Origin: CALXXL01 sp034926605
Lineage (GTDB): Bacteria > Verrucomicrobiota > Lentisphaeria > Victivallales > Victivallaceae
Assembly: GCA_034926605.1 (NCBI GenBank)
Contig: JAYFQV010000021.1
Location: forward strand, 1-29,272
Direction: 5' to 3'
DNA length: 29,272 bases
The translations under genes were made by a program, and so were the position numbers. The first letter of the stretch is position 1; the number at the start of each line of letters is the position of its first letter. The notes beneath the pieces are model-generated. The model was not told the DNA's origin. It ran no database searches and was given only the letters and a program-made list of their open reading frames with translations. Of this stretch, positions 1 to 7,946 are shown piece after piece.

Positions 1-89
1 TCACTAATCGCCACACAATATAATATTAAATAGCGATACTGGGAATGAATCATGGCTCCATAACCATAATGGTCGAACTACAAAAATGG

Positions 90-163
90 TACGCCCGGAG
101 GGAATCGAACCCGCAACCTTCTGGTCCGTAGCCAGACGCTCTATCCAATTGAGCTACGAGCGC
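90..163 (-). tRNA. tRNA-Arg (anticodon ACG)
   Basis: The minus strand folds into a complete cloverleaf. It has a 7-bp acceptor stem that includes a G1-U72 wobble, a D arm with the usual AGCTCAATTGG-type sequence, an anticodon stem TCTGG/CCAGA around the loop CTACGGA, and a T arm containing GGTTCGATTCC. The anticodon is ACG, which reads CGN arginine codons after A34 deamination (established for bacterial tRNA-Arg-ACG). Position 73 is A. CCA is not encoded. The G1-U72 pair is slightly unusual. Confidence 0.95.
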
Positions 164-192
164 ACACAACGCCGGATTTCCCGACTTCATTT

Positions 193-220
193 AATTTACT
201 ACACTTTCCGCTAAAAGCAA
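193..220 (-). promoter_or_regulatory. Candidate sigma-70-type promoter for tRNA-Arg
   Basis: Read on the minus strand, TTGCTT (215-220) and TAAATT (193-198) are separated by 16 bases. The -10 lies about 30 bases upstream of the tRNA 5' end. It fits the pattern of the other promoters in this window. Assigned by eye only. Confidence 0.35.
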
Positions 221-313
221 ATTTTGCGGTAAAAAAAATACCGATTTCCTTGCATTCAGACAAAGCGGTGGCATTTTATCCAAAAGAGGCAAAACCTGAA
301 AAGGAGTCTGAAA

Positions 314-1105
314 ATGTGGAGTTTTTCAGTTGACAGAACAAAATGCGTGCACTGCGGCCGCTGCGTTGCGGAGTGCTCGCGGCTTTGTCTGATGATGACC
401 CGTGAAGGTCCGGAACCGTTGCCGGAGGCCGCGAACCGCTGTTTTCATTGTCAGCATTGCCTGTGCGTATGTCCTACCGGCGCCATTACCGTAGAGGGCG
501 TTTCTCCTCAGCAATGTCCACCCGCCGCCCCTATTCCTGATTCCGCCGCCATGCTGAACCTTATTCGGGCACGGCGTTCATGCCGCATATACAAGGAGGA
601 AAATCTGCCGAAGGACACCCTTCATAAACTGCGTGCCATGCTTCCCTATTCGCCCACCGGCGTCAACGCCAGAACGCTGAAGTTCATAATCGTCAGCGAA
701 AAGCACAAGATGGATGAAATCCGCCGTTATTCGGCGGGAAAGCTGCTTGAACAGATAGCCGCGCGTCCGGAGGATCCGGAGCTGGCCTATTTCGCCCGGT
801 TCAAGACTCCGCTTTCCAACGGCATCAACCCGATTTTCCGCAACGCGCCCCACATGATCGCGGTGGCGTTGCCGGAGTCCACCCCGTGTCTCACGATGGA
901 TCCCATAATCGCGCTTAGCTACTTCGAGCTTTATGCCCAGACTCTGGGAGTGGGAACCTTGTGGTGCGGCATGGCATACTGGTTGCATCGCCTGATGCCG
1001 GAGATCATGCTGAATCTCGGGATGCCGGCAGACTACAAGCTCGGCTATGTGATGCTGTTCGGCCCACCGGCGTGGAACTTCGCGCGCGGCGCCGTTCGGC
1101 ACTGA
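314..1105 (+). CDS. Nitroreductase family protein with N-terminal 2[4Fe-4S] ferredoxin domain
   Basis: This is a 263-residue fusion. Residues 1-60 carry two CxxCxxCxxxC clusters (Cys 11/14/17/21 and 43/46/49/53), typical of a bacterial 2[4Fe-4S] ferredoxin. Residues about 75-263 match the FMN-dependent nitroreductase fold, including a RARRSCRIY-type start and a C-terminal LGYVMLFGPP segment. Family members of this architecture are usually cytoplasmic, and ferredoxin or an internal relay feeds electrons to FMN; the substrate cannot be read. The start is supported by AAGGAG about 8 bases upstream of the ATG. The last 61 bases overlap the 3' end of the convergent glycosyltransferase gene, so the C-termini of both proteins are encoded on opposite strands of the same DNA. 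Confidence 0.88.
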   Translation: MWSFSVDRTKCVHCGRCVAECSRLCLMMTREGPEPLPEAANRCFHCQHCLCVCPTGAITVEGVSPQQCPPAAPIPDSAAMLNLIRARRSCRIYKEENLPKDTLHKLRAMLPYSPTGVNARTLKFIIVSEKHKMDEIRRYSAGKLLEQIAARPEDPELAYFARFKTPLSNGINPIFRNAPHMIAVALPESTPCLTMDPIIALSYFELYAQTLGVGTLWCGMAYWLHRLMPEIMLNLGMPADYKLGYVMLFGPPAWNFARGAVRH

Positions 1106-2259
1106 ACAATCACCGCCGTCGCCAGCGCCAGAAGCACCAACGGGTTGATGGCGGTGCCGATTCCGACCCAGCTGTTGCCGAAAAACCAATAGTTTTTCGG
1201 GATCACCGCCGTCGCCAGCAACAATGCAAAGGAGACGTCTTTGCCTCCGGAGCCGTCGCGTATCCAGAACAGGATCGGCACATACAGCGTAAGCAGGCGG
1301 TAGTCCATCGAGAAATTAGGGCACAGGATGAATATGGCCGCCGCCAGCGTGCTAGTTGCGAAGGTTGTCGGCGGTTTCAAGCGCATGGCCGCCGCCAGCA
1401 GTGCGGCTCCGAGCCCGACGGCGAAGAACCAGTAAACGGTTTTTATGGCGCCGGGGGAAAGAAACGGTCGCAGTGCCGCCTTGAAAACTCCGAACATACT
1501 GCAGTTATATAGAAATGCACTGTTGCCGTATATGAAATTGGTCTCGAATATTGCCAGCTGGGCCCGCCATCCGGCCAGTGCTTCAGGAACGGAGTGGCGC
1601 AGCATCGGCAGCATCGCCAAATTGAGTGCCACCGCAACCCCCGCCGCGATTGCAGCCGCTCCGTACCGGCGTTTGGCCAGCGGGACTGCAAGAAACACCG
1701 CCGGCGACAGTTTTACCGCGATCGGGAACGCCAGCAGCAATGCGCCCGTCAGCGGCCGGTCGCGGTCGAAGGCATATATTCCGAACGCGAGAAAGGCGAA
1801 ATTCAGCAGATCGATGTTGCCGCGGTCGAACGCCATCCATGCCGGATAGCAGAACAGCAGCATCGGCAGTGCGGCCCATCTGTGTTTCGGGAGGACGGCT
1901 GCGGCAAATGCAATAAAACCCGTCGACCCAAGTGTGGCAAATACCGGGAATGCCCAGCGGCCCAACTGGCCGAACAGAAAAAATACGCCGTACGCGAACG
2001 GCAGAAATACAGTTTCCTTTGCTTCCGGCCGATACGGGGCCAGGCTCATGGCGGCATTTAGGTGATTGGTGAAGTCGGAGAATCGCACTTCCGGATTGAA
2101 CAGGAAGGTATTCCACGGGTATGGCAATTCCAGCAATCGCCCGCATAACAGAAAGTGGAAGATAGCCGCCAGCGCCATACCGCCGCCGGTAAGAGCCAGA
2201 ATCCACCACAGTCTTTGCCCGGCCGTGGAGTTTTCTGCCGTCGACCGGTGATCAGACAT
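1045..2259 (-). CDS. GT87/DUF2029-type membrane glycosyltransferase
   Basis: This is a polytopic membrane protein of about 404 residues with roughly ten hydrophobic segments. An Asp sits in the first extracytoplasmic loop (FSDFTNH), and there is a DRGNIDLLNFAFLAFG segment like that of the GT-C family GT87/DUF2029. Known GT87 enzymes transfer a sugar, often mannose, from a polyprenyl-phosphate donor on the outer face of the membrane; the substrate here is unknown. The chosen ATG follows GAGGA at short spacing. An ATG 9 bases upstream (2268) is also possible. Either start overlaps the end of ptsI, so translation is probably coupled. The tail overlaps the convergent nitroreductase gene by 61 bases. 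No cognate cell-wall cluster surrounds it. Confidence 0.75.
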   Translation of the reverse strand: MSDHRSTAENSTAGQRLWWILALTGGGMALAAIFHFLLCGRLLELPYPWNTFLFNPEVRFSDFTNHLNAAMSLAPYRPEAKETVFLPFAYGVFFLFGQLGRWAFPVFATLGSTGFIAFAAAVLPKHRWAALPMLLFCYPAWMAFDRGNIDLLNFAFLAFGIYAFDRDRPLTGALLLAFPIAVKLSPAVFLAVPLAKRRYGAAAIAAGVAVALNLAMLPMLRHSVPEALAGWRAQLAIFETNFIYGNSAFLYNCSMFGVFKAALRPFLSPGAIKTVYWFFAVGLGAALLAAAMRLKPPTTFATSTLAAAIFILCPNFSMDYRLLTLYVPILFWIRDGSGGKDVSFALLLATAVIPKNYWFFGNSWVGIGTAINPLVLLALATAVIVQCRTAPRAKFHAGGPNSIT

Positions 2260-4060
2260 CGTCCTCATCTTTGCTCACCAGCGACAGTACTTCCGGCGCC
2301 ACCTTGGCAAGAACCCGGTTGGCGATCTGCATGACCTCCCTGCTGGTGGCGCACTGCAAAGCCTGTTGTCCGGCCTGCTCGGCTTCGAGCATTGTCATCT
2401 GGCGTATCACACGGCGTACCGGGTTCAGGTTGGCCGGCACCATTGAAAGCTCATGAACTCCGAGCCCCGCCAGCAACAGCGCCAGCCGGGGATCGCCGGC
2501 CGCCTGTCCGCAGACGCTGACATAGATGTTATGCCGCCGTGCGACTTGAGCTGAACGCCAGATCAGGTCGAGAATTACCGGATGGGCCGGCTGGTAGAGA
2601 TATGCCACGCGTTCGTTGCCGCGGTCGATGGCCATGGTATATTGGATCAGATCGTTGGTGCCGATACTGAAGAAGTCGGAGACTTTGGCGAGATGTTCGA
2701 CCTGGAGCGCCGCCGACGGGGTTTCGATCATGACTCCGAGTTCAAGGTGCTGCACGAATTCCCGCCGTTCGCCTTTCAGCTCGTTCTGCAGTTCCACTAT
2801 TATCGCCTGGACTTCGCGGACTTCCTCCACGCAGCTGATCATCGGCAGCATGACTCGCAGATTGCCGAAGACCCCGGCGCGCAGCAGTGCCCGCAGCTGG
2901 GTGCGCAGCAGGTCGCGCCGCGCCCGCAGGCACAGCCGGATACCGCGCAGGCCGAGGAACGGGTTGTCCTCTGCGTAGCTGTTGATGGAGCCGACCAGCT
3001 TGTCACCGCCGATGTCTAGGGTGCGGACGATCAGCGGGTCGTCTCCCAGCCCGGTCAGCAGGGTCTTGTAAACTTCAAATTGCTCGTCCTCTTCGGGTGG
3101 GGTGTCCCGGTTGATGAACATGTATTCGGTACGGAACAGCCCGACTCCGCAGGAGCCGGACATCTTCACCATGTCAAGGTCGTTCACCGATTCGATATTG
3201 CTGGAAAGCTGCACCATGTAGCCGTCCTGGGTTTCGGGCCGGAGTTTTGACTCCTGCGCCAGCACCGCCAGAAAACGGTTCATCTCTTCCAGTTTGCGCA
3301 GATAGAAGTCGCGGGTTTCGGTGGACGGGTGAACTATCAGCAGCCCCGAATAACCGTCGATCACGGCTTCGTCGCCGTTCTTGAGCGGTGAAAATGCGTG
3401 CAGGCCAAGCCCGACCAGCGCCGGTAGCAGCATGGAACGCGCCAGCACCGCGGAGTGGCTGGTTTTGCTGCCGGCCTCGGTAGCGAACCCCAGGACCTTT
3501 TTGCGATCCAGCGCGGCGGTGTCCGACGGGGTGAGGTCGTGTGCGAGAACAATGAAGTTGCCGTCGTCTTCAAGCTTGACCGTCGCTGCCTGCGAAGCGC
3601 GCAGATTGCGCAGCACACGTGAGGTGACGTCGCGGATGTCGGCGGCGCGTTCTTTTATGTAGCTGTCGGGCATCGCGGCGATGGCCGAGGCATAGTGGTC
3701 CATCACGGAATAAAAGCAGTGGTCGGCGGCAAGGTGTTTCGCCGCTATCATCTTGTTGACCTCGTCGAACAGCATGCGGTCGTCGACGATCATCAGGTGG
3801 GCATCGAAAATCTCGGCGTCTTTCGCGTTGACTTCCTTCGCAAGTCTGGTACGCAGTTTTATCAACTCGTCCCGGGTACGATTTAGCGCATCCGCGAATC
3901 GCTGCTGTTCGGCGGCGACCTCGGATTTGGCGATGGTGGTTTCTTCCGGGGCTTCCTGTTCGGAGCCCTTCAGGATCAGTATTCTCGCGATTGCGATGCC
4001 GGGAGCGGCCGCAATGCCTTCGAGTCTCAATTCCGGTTGCTTGTCCGCCTTGGTCGTCAT
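2252..4060 (-). CDS. ptsI: Phosphoenolpyruvate-protein phosphotransferase (PTS enzyme I)
   Basis: This 602-residue protein (E. coli EI is 575) is the first phosphotransfer component of the PTS. It takes phosphate from PEP and passes it to HPr in the cytoplasm. The N-terminal region has the PEP-utiliser start (EGIAAAPGIAIAR) and an HPr-binding helical section. The phospho-His lies in GSKTSHSAVLARS (His202). The C-terminal TIM barrel has RTLDIGGDK, FRTEYMF, FSIGTNDLIQY and the catalytic Cys in SVCGQAAGDP (Cys517). The gene lies 29 bases downstream of ptsH on the same strand and overlaps the following glycosyltransferase gene. No EIIA, EIIB or EIIC gene is present in the window, so sugar transport cannot be assumed. 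Confidence 0.96.
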   Translation of the reverse strand: MTTKADKQPELRLEGIAAAPGIAIARILILKGSEQEAPEETTIAKSEVAAEQQRFADALNRTRDELIKLRTRLAKEVNAKDAEIFDAHLMIVDDRMLFDEVNKMIAAKHLAADHCFYSVMDHYASAIAAMPDSYIKERAADIRDVTSRVLRNLRASQAATVKLEDDGNFIVLAHDLTPSDTAALDRKKVLGFATEAGSKTSHSAVLARSMLLPALVGLGLHAFSPLKNGDEAVIDGYSGLLIVHPSTETRDFYLRKLEEMNRFLAVLAQESKLRPETQDGYMVQLSSNIESVNDLDMVKMSGSCGVGLFRTEYMFINRDTPPEEDEQFEVYKTLLTGLGDDPLIVRTLDIGGDKLVGSINSYAEDNPFLGLRGIRLCLRARRDLLRTQLRALLRAGVFGNLRVMLPMISCVEEVREVQAIIVELQNELKGERREFVQHLELGVMIETPSAALQVEHLAKVSDFFSIGTNDLIQYTMAIDRGNERVAYLYQPAHPVILDLIWRSAQVARRHNIYVSVCGQAAGDPRLALLLAGLGVHELSMVPANLNPVRRVIRQMTMLEAEQAGQQALQCATSREVMQIANRVLAKVAPEVLSLVSKDEDDV

Positions 4061-4089
4061 TTTGCCGGTTCTCCCGCAAGGCGAGGGAA

Positions 4090-4371
4090 TTATTCCTCGC
4101 CGAATTTAGATTCGAACAGTTCCACCAGCGCGGCCACCGCCCGCGTCGCGTCTTCTCCGATCGCGCGCACGGTCAGCTTGGTGCCTTTTCCGGCGGCAAG
4201 CATCAGTATGCCCATCAGGCTGCGAGGATTGACGCTGTCGCCATCTCGCTCCAGCGTCAGGTCGCTTGAAAACTCCATCGCGGTTCGCGCCACCATGGTG
4301 GCCGGACGCGCGTGAAGACCAAGCTGATTGAGCACTTCCACTTGCGCTTCAACCTTGTTTTCAGCCGCCAT
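4090..4371 (-). CDS. ptsH: Phosphocarrier protein HPr
   Basis: This is a 93-residue HPr-family protein. The phospho-acceptor is His20 in GLHARPA. A second motif, NPRSLMGILML, places a Ser (Ser51) where Firmicutes HPr has its regulatory Ser46, with a similar SxMG context. In HprK-containing bacteria that Ser is phosphorylated by HPr kinase; HprK is not in this window. HPr relays phosphate from enzyme I to EII components or to regulatory targets. The gene is first in a ptsH-ptsI unit with a good promoter upstream (4418-4446). No convincing Shine-Dalgarno sequence precedes the ATG. Confidence 0.95.
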   Translation of the reverse strand: MAAENKVEAQVEVLNQLGLHARPATMVARTAMEFSSDLTLERDGDSVNPRSLMGILMLAAGKGTKLTVRAIGEDATRAVAALVELFESKFGEE

Positions 4372-4417
4372 AATTTAACTGTCCGATCCTTCTGCCTAGT
4401 AACACCCGAGGGTTATT

Positions 4418-4446
4418 AATATACCTCTTCACTTATATTTTTGCAA
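4418..4446 (-). promoter_or_regulatory. Candidate promoter of ptsH-ptsI
   Basis: On the minus strand, TTGCAA (4441-4446), a 17-base spacer and TATATT (4418-4423) are followed by a leader of about 40 bases to the ptsH start. The -10 matches consensus at five of six positions. The same hexamers recur before ftsK. Confidence 0.5.
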
Positions 4447-4504
4447 CCCCGAGGCGGTTTTTTATGAAAAATCTGTTCGGTGGCTGGGTTTTAAGTCGGG
4501 GGTG

Positions 4505-4513
4505 TGCTATATT
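4505..4513 (+). promoter_or_regulatory. Candidate extended -10 promoter of metY
   Basis: TGCTATATT gives an extended -10 element (TG-N-TATATT) with no clear -35 element. It lies about 25 bases upstream of the chosen metY start, leaving room for the AAGGAG ribosome-binding site. It also lies downstream of an in-frame ATG at 4464, which argues against that longer start. Confidence 0.35.
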
Positions 4514-4538
4514 ATGTAAAATCAAGGAGAAGCGACAA

Positions 4539-5816
4539 ATGGACGAAAACTGGAAATTTGAAACCCGCGCCATACAGTGCGGTTATAATCCTACGCAGAA
4601 CAGCGATCCGCGCATTCTGCCGATAGTGCAGAGCACCACCTACAAGTACAATGACGCTCAGAGCGTGGCCGATTGGTTCGACCTCAAGGCGCCTGGTCAC
4701 ATCTATACCCGGCTGACCAATCCAACCGTTTCCGCATTCGAGGCGAAAATGGCCGCGCTCGAGGGCGGCGTGGGCGCGATCGCCACCAGCTCGGGGCAGG
4801 CCGCCAACATGCTGGCCATCCTGAACGTGGCAACGTCCGGCAGCCATGTTGTCTGTGTCAGCGCCATCTATGGCGGCACCTTCAATCTTTTCAAGCATAC
4901 GCTTAAGAAGATGAACGTGGACTTCACTTTCGTGGTGCCGGATTCCACGCCCGAGGAGATCGAGGCGGCTGTTCGCCCGAACACCCGCGCCATCTTCGGC
5001 GAAACCCTCGCCAATCCCGCGCTTAACGTGCTTGACCTCGAGCGTTTCGCCGAAGTCGCCCACCGGCACGGACTGCCGTTCATCGTGGACAACACCTTCC
5101 CGACGCCGTATCTGTGCAACCCGTTCAAGTTCGGCGCCGACATCGTCACCCATTCTACCACCAAATACCTTGACGGCCATGCCACCAGCGTTGGCGGCGT
5201 GATCGTTGAGAAAGGCGATTTCGACTGGAAGAATGGCAAATTCCCGGAATTCACCGAACCGGACGAGAGCTACCACGGCCTGATTTATACCCGCGAATTC
5301 GCGGCCCATCCTTTCTCCGCCAAGCTGACCGCTCAGTGGATCCGCGACCTCGGTGTGCCGATGGCGCCGTTCAACGCGTTTCTCACCAATCTCGGGACTG
5401 AAACTTTGCATGTCCGCATGGATCGTCACTGCTCCAATGCTCTGGCGTTGGCCAGGCATCTCAAATCCCATCCGAAAGTCGGCTGGGTCAACTATCCGTT
5501 CCTCGAGGATTCTCCGGAGTACGAACGCGCCAGGAAGTATCTGCGCGGTGGATCCGGCGTTCTTTCGTTCGGCATCAAGGGGGGCGCCAAGGCGGGAGAG
5601 ACGGTGATGAACGCGCTGAAACTTGCCGCAATCGTTGTGCATGTGGCCGACGTGCGTACCTGCGTGTTGCATCCGGCCAGCATGACCCACCGCCAGTTGA
5701 GCGACGCCGAGCTGATAGCCGCCGGAGTCCCCTCCGATCTGGTGCGGGTATCGGTAGGCATTGAAAATGTCGAAGACATCATTGCCGACTTCGATCAGGC
5801 ATTGGCCAAGGCATAG
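4539..5816 (+). CDS. metY: O-acetylhomoserine sulfhydrylase-type PLP enzyme
   Basis: This is a 425-residue Cys/Met-metabolism PLP enzyme. Its length and its insertions (EFTEPDESYHGLIY, FNAFLTNLGTETLHVRMDRH) fit O-acetylhomoserine aminocarboxypropyltransferase better than the shorter cystathionine gamma-synthases. These enzymes join sulfide to O-acetylhomoserine to give homocysteine in the cytoplasm. The PLP lysine is Lys209 in THSTTKYLDGH. IVDNTF carries the Asp that binds the pyridine nitrogen, and ATSSGQAA lies in the phosphate-binding region. The start at 4539 is preferred because AAGGAG precedes it and homology begins there; an in-frame ATG 75 bases upstream adds a non-conserved, Cys-rich extension. 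It is followed after 7 bases by an SGNH esterase gene. Confidence 0.9.
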   Translation: MDENWKFETRAIQCGYNPTQNSDPRILPIVQSTTYKYNDAQSVADWFDLKAPGHIYTRLTNPTVSAFEAKMAALEGGVGAIATSSGQAANMLAILNVATSGSHVVCVSAIYGGTFNLFKHTLKKMNVDFTFVVPDSTPEEIEAAVRPNTRAIFGETLANPALNVLDLERFAEVAHRHGLPFIVDNTFPTPYLCNPFKFGADIVTHSTTKYLDGHATSVGGVIVEKGDFDWKNGKFPEFTEPDESYHGLIYTREFAAHPFSAKLTAQWIRDLGVPMAPFNAFLTNLGTETLHVRMDRHCSNALALARHLKSHPKVGWVNYPFLEDSPEYERARKYLRGGSGVLSFGIKGGAKAGETVMNALKLAAIVVHVADVRTCVLHPASMTHRQLSDAELIAAGVPSDLVRVSVGIENVEDIIADFDQALAKA

Positions 5817-5823
5817 GGCGGCG

Positions 5824-6918
5824 ATGACGAAAATCGCGGAAGTCGACAAGAACATGGCCGCCCGGCGGGCGGCCGACGACGGGCTTCGTTTCTTCAAACC
5901 GGAAGATTCGCCGTTCGTGCTGTCAGGCTTGCCGTTTTATCTGCGCGACAAGGTTTTTCGCCGTCTGCCCGCCAATCCGGTGCCGGCCCCGCCAAACGAG
6001 GGGGTGGACTATCTTTCGTGGCATACCGCCGGGGCGCAACTGAAGTTCCGGACCGACTCCACGCGGGTTACGGTGAAGGCGGCTTCCCATTACGCGGTGC
6101 TTATGGATCACATGCCTCAGACCGGCATCTGCGGCTGCGATTTGTATTGCGACGGCCGATTCTGGGGCGTCACCCGATATGGCGTCGGAGAAAAATCATA
6201 TAACGCCGAACTGTTCAAAAATGCCGACGGACCGCGGCGGATGAGGGAATTTATTCTCAATTTTCCGCTTTACGACGGTGTCGATTCGCTGGAAGTCGGC
6301 CTCGACGAGGACGCGGCGGTGGAGTCCCCCGCGCCGTGGAGCCGCTCCGGTTCCATCGTATGGTATGGCACCAGCATCCAGCAAGGCGGCTGTGCCAGCC
6401 GCCCCGGTATGGGGCTTACCAACATTCTGAGCCGGCGGCTGAACATGGAGATTGTCAATCTTGCGTTTTCCGGCAGTGGCCGCGGCGAGTCAGCCATGGC
6501 GGAACTGACGCTTCAGGTGCCGAATCCGGCGATGTTCATACTGGACTATGAGGCCAATGTCGGAACGGCGGATAATCTTATTGCCACACTGCCGAGGCTG
6601 ATCGACATACTGCGCGCGAAGTGTCCGGTGCTTCCGCTGGTGGTGATCAGCCGAATAAAGGCTTCGGTGGAGTCGGCGCCGGAATATCGCGGCCACGGCT
6701 GCAGGGAGCTGCGGCAGCTCGGCATCAAAATACAGCGAACCGAGGTGGCAAAACGGCTGGTGGCCGGCGACGCCCACATCTATTTTATCGACGGCAGCGA
6801 TCTGCTTGGCGACGATTTCTGGGAGTGTACGGTGGACGGCCTGCATCCGACCGATCTCGGCTTCTACCGCATGGCTGAAAATCTGGAGTCACCCCTGCGC
6901 ACTATTCTCGGCCTTTGA
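5824..6918 (+). CDS. SGNH/GDSL-type hydrolase (probable carbohydrate or acyl esterase)
   Basis: This 364-residue protein has a beta-rich N-terminal domain (about 1-170) and a C-terminal SGNH domain. Catalytic features are visible: block I Ser184 in WYGTSIQQGG, the block II Gly in FSGSGRG, block III Asn in DYEANVG, and block V Asp338/His341 in DGLHPTDLGF. Two-domain esterases of this form commonly deacylate sugars or polysaccharides. No signal peptide is seen, so a cytoplasmic place is likely. The start follows the metY stop by 7 bases with only a weak AGGGCGG ribosome-binding site, so the pair is probably one operon. The last 17 bases overlap the end of the convergent maf gene. Confidence 0.82.
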   Translation: MTKIAEVDKNMAARRAADDGLRFFKPEDSPFVLSGLPFYLRDKVFRRLPANPVPAPPNEGVDYLSWHTAGAQLKFRTDSTRVTVKAASHYAVLMDHMPQTGICGCDLYCDGRFWGVTRYGVGEKSYNAELFKNADGPRRMREFILNFPLYDGVDSLEVGLDEDAAVESPAPWSRSGSIVWYGTSIQQGGCASRPGMGLTNILSRRLNMEIVNLAFSGSGRGESAMAELTLQVPNPAMFILDYEANVGTADNLIATLPRLIDILRAKCPVLPLVVISRIKASVESAPEYRGHGCRELRQLGIKIQRTEVAKRLVAGDAHIYFIDGSDLLGDDFWECTVDGLHPTDLGFYRMAENLESPLRTILGL

Positions 6919-7471
6919 GCAGTTCGGAAAGTTCCTTTTCGAGCCGCAGAAGCGGCAGCCCGATCACGTTTTCAAGTTCGCCGTCGATTTCTGCGGCAAG
7001 CATTTCGCCATGGTCCTGAATGCCGTAGGCGCCGGCCTTGTCCATCACATGAACCAGATCGAGATAACGCTCTATGTCCTGCCGGGACAGCGGTTTGAAT
7101 TTTACAAGAGTTTGTTCCGTCCAGGCGCGGTCGACACCGGTGGACAGTCCGATCAGGTTAATCGCGGTGAGCACCCGATGGGTGCGGCCGGACAATTTGC
7201 GCAGGATTGCACGTGCATGTTCCAAGTCTTTCGGCTTGCCGATTACTTCGCCGTCGATTTCCACCACGGTATCGGAGCCGAGCACCAGTGCATCCGGATA
7301 TTCGCGTGCCAGCGCCATGGCTTTGCGGCGGGCATTTTCCGCCACCAGTAATTCCGGCGAGGCTGCCCGCTCCAGTTCCGGAGCGGACGACACCTTAACC
7401 GAGAATGGCCGCCCGAGGCGTGCAAGCAGTTCCTTGCGGCGCGGGGACCGGGACGCCAGAATCAATTCCAT
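6902..7471 (-). CDS. maf: Maf family nucleoside triphosphate pyrophosphatase
   Basis: This 189-residue protein has the Maf signature: ILASRSPRRKELL at the N-terminus, AENARRKA, and the catalytic Asp67 in LGSDTVVEIDGEVIGKP. Maf proteins are cytoplasmic pyrophosphatases that hydrolyse non-canonical or specific NTPs (dTTP, UTP or CTP according to subfamily) and are linked to septum formation. The subfamily is not assigned here. It is the last gene of the aroQ-acc operon, beginning 7 bases after the amaP-like stop, with a weak ribosome-binding site that suggests coupling. Its 3' end overlaps the convergent SGNH gene by 17 bases. Confidence 0.93.
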   Translation of the reverse strand: MELILASRSPRRKELLARLGRPFSVKVSSAPELERAASPELLVAENARRKAMALAREYPDALVLGSDTVVEIDGEVIGKPKDLEHARAILRKLSGRTHRVLTAINLIGLSTGVDRAWTEQTLVKFKPLSRQDIERYLDLVHVMDKAGAYGIQDHGEMLAAEIDGELENVIGLPLLRLEKELSELLKGRE

Positions 7472-7478
7472 CGGGCGG

Positions 7479-7922
7479 TCACTGCTGCTTTGCAGCCAGA
7501 CATACCACCTTCACCTCGATGGGCTCGGAGATGCCGAGCGTGTCGGCAACTCCGGACTGGATGCGGGCGCGGAATTGCTCCGCCACCGCCGCCAGCGAAG
7601 TGGCAGGGGCAATGTGACAAGCGCAACCCACTGCCAGCCGGTAACCGGCGCGGGTGCGGTATATCTTGGTATAGCGCAACGACAGCGAACTGAATTCGGC
7701 ACCCAGAATGCCCACGATCGAAGCGACCGCGCCCGAGGTGACTTCCAGCGAGCCGTTGGTTCCGGCCACCACCACCGAGCGGCACCGCCGCCCGCGGAAC
7801 AACCGGATCGCCAGATCGGCGATCCAGCACAGCAGAAACAAACCCGTCAGCGTAACAGCGCCCCAGAAGAAGCCGCTGTTGAAGTCGCCGGCACAGATCA
7901 GATCACCACACCACTGCCACAT
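7479..7922 (-). CDS. AmaP-like membrane protein (alkaline shock response anchor family)
   Basis: This 147-residue protein has a single strong hydrophobic segment at about residues 18-41 and a soluble C-terminal domain. That domain (VTSGAVASIVG..., LSLRYTKIYRTRAGYRLAVGCAC, then a C-terminal VKVVCLA strand) resembles the AmaP/DUF322-related domain that pairs with Asp23. In Staphylococcus aureus, AmaP tethers Asp23 to the membrane (established there). The direct neighbour, 24 bases upstream, is an Asp23-family gene, which supports the call. GGGAGG precedes the ATG. AmaP usually has two membrane helices; only one is clear here. Confidence 0.65.
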   Translation of the reverse strand: MWQWCGDLICAGDFNSGFFWGAVTLTGLFLLCWIADLAIRLFRGRRCRSVVVAGTNGSLEVTSGAVASIVGILGAEFSSLSLRYTKIYRTRAGYRLAVGCACHIAPATSLAAVAEQFRARIQSGVADTLGISEPIEVKVVCLAAKQQ

Positions 7923-7946
7923 TGACGTCCTCCCGTCCGGAATGGA

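Noticed and set aside
226..243. GCGGTA/TACCG hairpin around an A-run as a terminator
   Set aside because: The stem is only about 5 bp, the loop is a homopolymer, and no T-tract follows in either orientation beside a gene end.
4464..4538. Upstream in-frame start giving a 25-residue Cys-containing extension of metY
   Set aside because: It lies before the likely -10 box, has no ribosome-binding site, and family similarity begins at the 4539 ATG, which has AAGGAG.
4372..4538. SAM or other riboswitch upstream of metY
   Set aside because: Once the ptsH promoter is assigned there is too little leader, and no conserved riboswitch core or terminator-antiterminator pair is visible.
4512..5897. Long open frame (461 codons) on the minus strand opposite metY
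   Set aside because: It is antisense to a well-conserved PLP enzyme, has no family resemblance, and such frames arise easily in GC-rich codons. The same applies to long antisense frames opposite accC (8567-9718), terL (23091-24401), the phosphatase (19230-20462) and the aas-like gene (24217-25836).
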